From Gossypium raimondii (lineage: Eukaryota; Streptophyta; Magnoliopsida; Malvales; Malvaceae): a DNA stretch of 64,000 bases. Positions 59,154 through 64,000 of the stretch are shown here, piece by piece; the stretch's first letter is position 1; every line of letters starts with the position of its first letter. The stretch is from the NCBI RefSeq assembly GCF_025698545.1, contig NC_068575.1, forward strand, positions 62,815,980-62,879,979, written 5' to 3'. The translations under genes and the position numbers were made by a program. A model generated the notes under the pieces. The model was not told the origin of the DNA, ran no database searches, and saw only the letters and a list, made by a program, of their open reading frames with translations.

Positions 59154-60800
59154 ACTAAATCTTTTCTTTTGTTAGTTGTCACTTTTGGGATGTTATACAC
59201 TCTTAAATCTGTTTTCCACTAGAAAGTTAGTCTTTTGTCCGTCATGTCCATTAGACAAGAAATTTAGTCTTAGGGTACAAAAGTGGAAGAGCATATTGTA
59301 CTTCACCAATGCAGCGTGCTGATTAACCTTATGGCATTGCCAACACTGCTAGAACATGACATAACAGAACTCTTATGTGGTTTGTAATGTGACTAAAACC
59401 TTTTAAGCTCTAGGAACGAATATGGAATTCGAAGGTCTAGAGTACCATCTTAGCTTGGTTCACATCTCAAAGCTTTCATTTCAGTTGCCTGGATTGTCCA
59501 ATAAAAAAAATATTACATGGTTCAATGACTACCTGATTCAAGAGTTTTTATATCATTTTCCGTTTTTGCAGTACGAAGCTAGGATAGAACAGAAGTTGAG
59601 TTGTGCTTCGTTATCTTGGGATTCGCGAGGTCGTAGACGAGGTTTTGTAACTTTACTGGCACGTTTCTGATGGAGGCAAATAGGATCTTAAAGGTAAAGC
59701 AGTTGTGGTAATGGTCCCATTGTTGCTATGTTTTGAACTTTGTATTTGTTACTTTTTCTGTGCAAATACGCATGCATGTTCAAAACTTGAGTTTGTGGAG
59801 CATTTCATGCATGTATTTTAGACTCTGGAATGGTCAACTATGGTGGTTATGTTGAATAAATGTTACCAACATAATAAAATATTTTCAGTGGGATTTATTA
59901 AATAAACGTTACATTATGAACAGAAATAGGTACAATCCAGTTATTTCATATCGTTGCATTTCGTTCATGCATTTGAGATTCTGAAATTTATTATTACTTG
60001 CGGAACAAATTTTGGTGTAATTATGCCCCCCATAAAAGGTCCGCCAGGCTAAGATGGGGATATTATATCATTTTTATACAAAGTAATTCGGATGTATAAT
60101 TGATCTTTGTATCACATATATGCATATTTATATGTGATACAAAAGAAAGCAAATTACTACAATATTGTGATTTCATTGATGGAATCACATTCTGTTCTAA
60201 TGGATACGAGTATTAAAAGCAGAACATGAATTTGCAATTCGTTGTATGCAACTATGCATACAGTGTCTCTGATCCGTTTAATTTCTTGGATAGATTTCTG
60301 AAAATTGGTTTGATCTAAAATTTAATTTATTATTTAAATTTAATTCTAAAATATAGAATTATCCATATAAATTTTTTTACTATATTTAAGTAATAAAAAA
60401 TGGTAAATTTGGTTTTCAGATCGAAGCTTGGACACGGTAGGGTTTTACGGCATGTAAAAATATATTTATTGGATTATGTTAAAATTTAGACATGATGATG
60501 TTAGGTTTAACTCTGAATATGTGTGAATTTTTATTAATTTTATATGAAAATGTAAAAGAACAAAAATGTTGTCATAAAAATATAATTCAGAGTTAGATTA
60601 ATAATTTCTCAATTGAGTTAGAATATGATTGATTGATGAGTAATATTAATTCAATTAAGTTTTTAAATAATAATAAATATAATAAAATTTGAATAAATTG
60701 AAATTGCAGCAGCCTTATTTTAAAAGGAAAAAACACACACACACACACAAGCGGGATGCATGAAAATTTACACTAAAAGTTATGGAGGGAAAAAAGGCAG
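59154..60800. other. Spacer between DUF1295 and RABA6 genes
   Basis: 59154-59900 may be the 3' UTR of the DUF1295 gene. A donor-like gt at about 59150 and an acceptor gcag at about 59571 would allow a spliced 3' UTR exon. The rest is AT-rich, with (AC)n at about 60732-60749. The right border is the RABA6 3' end. Confidence 0.45.
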
Positions 60801-62711
60801 TCACCTGTAACAACAATTATTTGAGTGTTTAGTAGCAGTGACTTCATCAATGGTGATTATTTCTTTTCCAGCCCCAACAACATTTGATTCTTTCATATTA
60901 ACATCTAAACATTTCTGACTCATTGTGGTTTCATGAATTTTGTAGATCATTCTTAAAAACGCTTCTTCCACGTTCAAATTTCGTAAAGCAGATGTTTCCA
61001 TGAAAAATAAACCTTCCATCTCTGCTATTTTCTTTCCTTCTTCTTCGCTTACTTGCCTGGACTCACTCAAATCCGATTTGTTCCCAACAAGCACAATCAC
61101 CATTTCCAAATTTCCAAATTCTCTTAGCTCATGCATCCATTTCTTCACGTTTTGGAACGTTGTTCTTCGGGTTATATCGTACACTAACAATGCCCCCAAT
61201 GCTCCCCTATAGTATGAACTTGTAATTGCTCTAAACCTACATCCATGTACATTTTGCATTCTTTAAGTACATAAACAAGTGTGAAGGAATATAGTTTATT
61301 TTGTTGTAACAGTATAATGGAAGTCTCAGACAAAGTAAGAAAGTTGTTTTAGGGGTTGAGATGAATTATAAATTATTAGAGGGTCTAAGTGCATCAGCCA
61401 TTAGGGCTAGGGGGTAAAGGCCATTGTTTGCTCCCTTTACCTTCGTCCTTGGTGGCCCTTATATTAAGAGTTGGATTACATTTTATCTACTGCTATTGTT
61501 AAAAACGATCCTTATACATCGACATGAGGTACATGTGGCACACCTTGTGTATTGTATAACTATCTAGTTATTTCATTAGCCACACCAGCTTTAAAACAAT
61601 AAAAATGTAAGAAAATTTTATCTAAAAAGATTAAAATCAATTACAACTTAGCATTCTTTAATATATAATATTATTTTTTATCAAAATTTGAGTTTGGATA
61701 GTAATACTCAAAATTAATATTAATAATAAATGAATTTGGATTTTAAAACAATTGTATAAAATTATATTTAAATATTACAAAAATTACAGATACCGGAAAA
61801 TCAAGGACGCTTGGATGCAAGCAAGAAGCATTTTTCTACCTCATTCACTTTCAATGTTCATAAACTGAACAAAGTGCAGTGAGAACAGGCTGAAGCTCCT
61901 ATCAATCTCCTCTGTAACTAGGACTCGCAACAATTCAGAAAACAAGCTTCAAAGCTGACACACTTTTTTGTACTTAGCCTAACCTTAATGGGGATTTTGT
62001 TCTAATTAATCATCTTATTAATCGAAACTGATTAAACATTATTATTTACACAATTGATTAAAGATAAAATGTCTCCTTTGTATTCAGCAGTTCATCAGCA
62101 AGAAGCGTGTTCTTGTGATTTCCCTGAGTTAACTCACAACTACTCATATATATATAATATATATATATGGGAACGTGCAAGTAGCTTGAAACTATAGCTT
62201 CTAAAGGGAAAGTAGTTAACTGAGTCACTGAGTTTAGACACAGTGGTCTCGCTTTAGCTGAATTTTAGTGAGTTGAATCAATCAGCATCGATTCTTCTCC
62301 TTAAACAAACAAAGAGGACTTTTTTTCAAACAATACTTGATCAAGTTGATGGATCAAATAATTCATTCATTCGTTCAAAATTTGGTTTATCAGTCAAATT
62401 AAGCATGATTGAAGGATGATCATCTCATATCTTACGGATACAAAGAACGAAGAGCGAAAAAAGAAGATTATAAGTTGGAATTGTGAAAATTACCTTTCTT
62501 GGCCGGCTGTATCCCATATTTGAGCTTTAATAACTCTGTCGCCAATCTTAACATTCCGATAAGCAAATTCAACGCCTATAGTAGGCTTGGAATCCAGTCG
62601 GAATTCATCTTTAGCAAACCTTGAGAGGAGATTCGATTTTCCAACTGCAGAATCACCGATCAACACTGCCTTAAACAGGTAATCACACTCTTCGTCATAT
62701 GAATCTGCCAT
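60801..62711 (-). CDS. Rab GTPase of the RABA6 subclass, 2 exons, 217 aa
   Basis: Rab11-type small GTPase of the plant RABA group, which directs trans-Golgi/endosome to plasma membrane traffic. Exon 1 is 62711-62494 and exon 2 is 61236-60801; together they make 218 codons with stop. Motifs: P-loop GDSAVGKS (19-26), switch [16 protein letters not shown] at 66-73 split by the intron, NKSD, ETSAL and a C-terminal Cys-Cys-Tyr-Arg, a CCXX double geranylgeranylation signal. The near-identical NCCYK end of Arabidopsis RABA6 proteins and the KEI-x-x-I-x-EVTAT stretch support the subclass. An in-frame ATG 12 codons upstream lies in a microsatellite; I chose [13 protein letters not shown] because plant RABA proteins start so. 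The intron is 1.26 kb. Confidence 0.92.
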
Positions 62712-62734
62712 ACATACATACATACATACATACG
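62712..62734. repeat. (CATA)n microsatellite at the RABA6 start
   Basis: A CATA/ACAT array (catacatacatacatac) lies directly before the chosen start codon, in the 5' UTR. Because each minus-strand unit contains ATG in some phase (tatgtatgtatg), it supplies several upstream ATG triplets. Confidence 0.85.
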
Positions 62735-63337
62735 TATAGTACTCCACAAATACTAGCTTTTAAAACTATTCAGGATAAGGAAAAAAGTTGAAAAGAAAGC
62801 CAAAACAAACAAAATGAAGGAGTTGAAGAATTGAAGAAACCAATTTAGATGCGTCTTTAAAACACGAATATATATACACATATGATTCCAATTTCCAAAT
62901 CAATGACTTCTTTTTGCTATTTGCTTTTGAGGGTATGGTATTGTTTGCATGTGAAACCATTCGAATTTAAGTGTTGGTTACAGATACAGGTATATACCCA
63001 ATGTGTGTGTCAATCATTTTTTTAAGGGCGAATTTAGGAATTTTTTCGGAGTTGGAATTGAATTATAATATTTTGAGAATCAATTTTTTTTTAGTTGGGG
63101 ATCGAAATTGAATTATAAAATTTTAAGATGTCCAAATATAATTTTTAATATTTATTAATTTTTTATTTCAGCATTTTCAGAGGGACTAAATATAAATTTT
63201 TATATTCTGAGGGGGCCAAAGTATAATTTTTACTATGTATTAACTTAAATTTTCATTATTCATAAAGTGACTAAATTGCATGATTTTCAATTTTAGGGGG
63301 CCAAAGCCTCTACTTACCCCTAAGAACCACCCCTGAT
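62735..63337. other. RABA6 upstream region and old repeat debris
   Basis: No gene seen. From about 63050, phrases such as gagggactaaatataaattt, gagggggccaaagtata and ggggccaaagcctctac recur in varied form. They are typical of old dispersed repeats in plants; the family is not identified. Confidence 0.4.
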
Positions 63338-63340
63338 TTA

Positions 63341-63485
63341 GGGTGGGTTTGGATGGGCGATTGGGTGCGGTGCGTTTAGCTTACTTTTTGTCTCATGCTA
63401 CAGTATCGCTACAGTATCTAATCTCACCGCCACCGCTGTTTTTACACTAATCGCAGGTAAACGCACCGCCTATCCAAACTCACCC
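63341..63485. mobile_element. Short MITE with TTA target duplication, 145 bp
   Basis: Terminal inverted repeats GGGTGGGTTTGGATGGGCG and CGCCTATCCAAACTCACCC (two mismatches) are flanked by TTA at 63338-63340 and 63486-63488. The core is GC-rich and palindromic (gctacagtatcgctacagta). TTA duplications suggest the PIF/Harbinger superfamily, the same class as the element at 9918-10508 but with different ends. It is inserted in older repeat debris. Confidence 0.85.
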
Positions 63486-63488
63486 TTA

Positions 63489-64000
63489 ATCATTTATTAC
63501 ATTATAATTTTATTATTTTTGAAAGGATTAAAATAATCTCTTTTTTTTTTCAATTTTTGAGAGTTAAAAGTATAAATTTAATTATATTTATTTATAAACT
63601 TATTATTTGTGAGAGGATTGAAAGGTAAAATTTCCATTTTGGGTTCGCCCCTGCGGATACATATATTTCCAAAAAAAAATGAAGATTCGAAACAATATGA
63701 TGTTTCTTTAGTGTTTGTTAGCACCTACTAATGAGGTAGATTTGTGGGAAAAAATTTATGTAATAAATATATTTATTAAAAGTTAATTTAAAAAATAAAT
63801 AATATTTATATTAAATGATAAAATTAAAAAGCGCATTTCTTTTAACTTGGTTGATGTTCAAATGACGCATAATATCAATGCTTAAATATAAATATAATTA
63901 CCAACAAGTGTTGAATGTAATGGTAAGACAGATTGTATTCTTAAGGGGAGACACATGTTCAAACCTTAGAGACAACATTGTTAGGAAGAAGAACCACGAA
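63489..64000. other. AT-rich right edge with a possible truncated SINE
   Basis: From about 63908, atggtaagacagattg followed about 30 bases on by gttcaaacctt resembles the A and B boxes of a tRNA-derived SINE. The window ends before a 3' end can be seen. The remaining sequence shows nothing. Confidence 0.3.

Noticed and set aside
59422-59670. 82-codon frame after the DUF1295 gene
   Set aside because: It lies in the probable 3' UTR. An acceptor-like site at about 59571 suggests UTR splicing, not a separate gene.

Overview
The window looks like nuclear DNA of a eudicot plant. Genes have many short exons with AT-rich introns and plant-only families are present (ORTHRUS/VIM, RABA6, a TDY-type MAP kinase). 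The flanks hold MITEs and a solo LTR of kinds common in eudicots. I lean towards Malvaceae (Gossypium or a relative) from the look of the repeats and proteins, but this is an impression and not proven. There is no prokaryotic, organellar or phage signal, and no CRISPR array.

Layout. 1-11,900 is gene-poor. It holds a retroposed poly(A) tail, a local direct/inverted repeat cluster, exon shards of the RNA polymerase III subunit RPC2, a long near-perfect hairpin, a solo LTR with a hAT-like MITE inside it, and two further MITEs. 11,933-12,394 (minus) is a small Cys-rich membrane protein gene. 12,648-20,082 (plus) is a tandem MATE transporter cluster: a relic, an intact 8-exon gene, and a copy that has lost its largest exon. 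From 21 to 62.7 kb comes a dense housekeeping/signalling block. On the minus strand, in genomic order, are eRF3 (21,192-27,920), an ORTHRUS/VIM E3 ligase (29,154-33,392), the actin-interacting WD40 protein AIP1 (34,771-40,161), a group D MAP kinase (40,918-46,894), V-ATPase subunit B (48,191-52,790) and a RABA6 GTPase (60,801-62,711). Between the last two, on the plus strand, is a DUF1295 steroid-reductase-like gene (55,776-59,113). The right end is repeat-rich.

For each main gene I rebuilt the exon chain by hand from splice sites and family conservation, and each chain sums to a multiple of three. The models are eRF3 518 aa, VIM 685 aa, AIP1 609 aa, MAPK 596 aa, VHA-B 488 aa, RABA6 217 aa and MATE 497 aa. 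DUF1295 gives 276 aa and appears to be cut short by one extra T.

The genes do not form one pathway. From memory, eRF3, MPK8, a DUF1295 gene and RABA6b also lie close together on Arabidopsis chromosome 1 (around At1g18070-At1g18200), so part of the block looks like old conserved microsynteny. I found no convincing new biological system. The most interesting items are gene-structure oddities (a 9-nt microexon, two GC-AG introns, exon loss in a MATE copy, a homopolymer frameshift), the RPC2 shards with a hairpin inserted, and a cleanly bounded solo LTR with a nested element.
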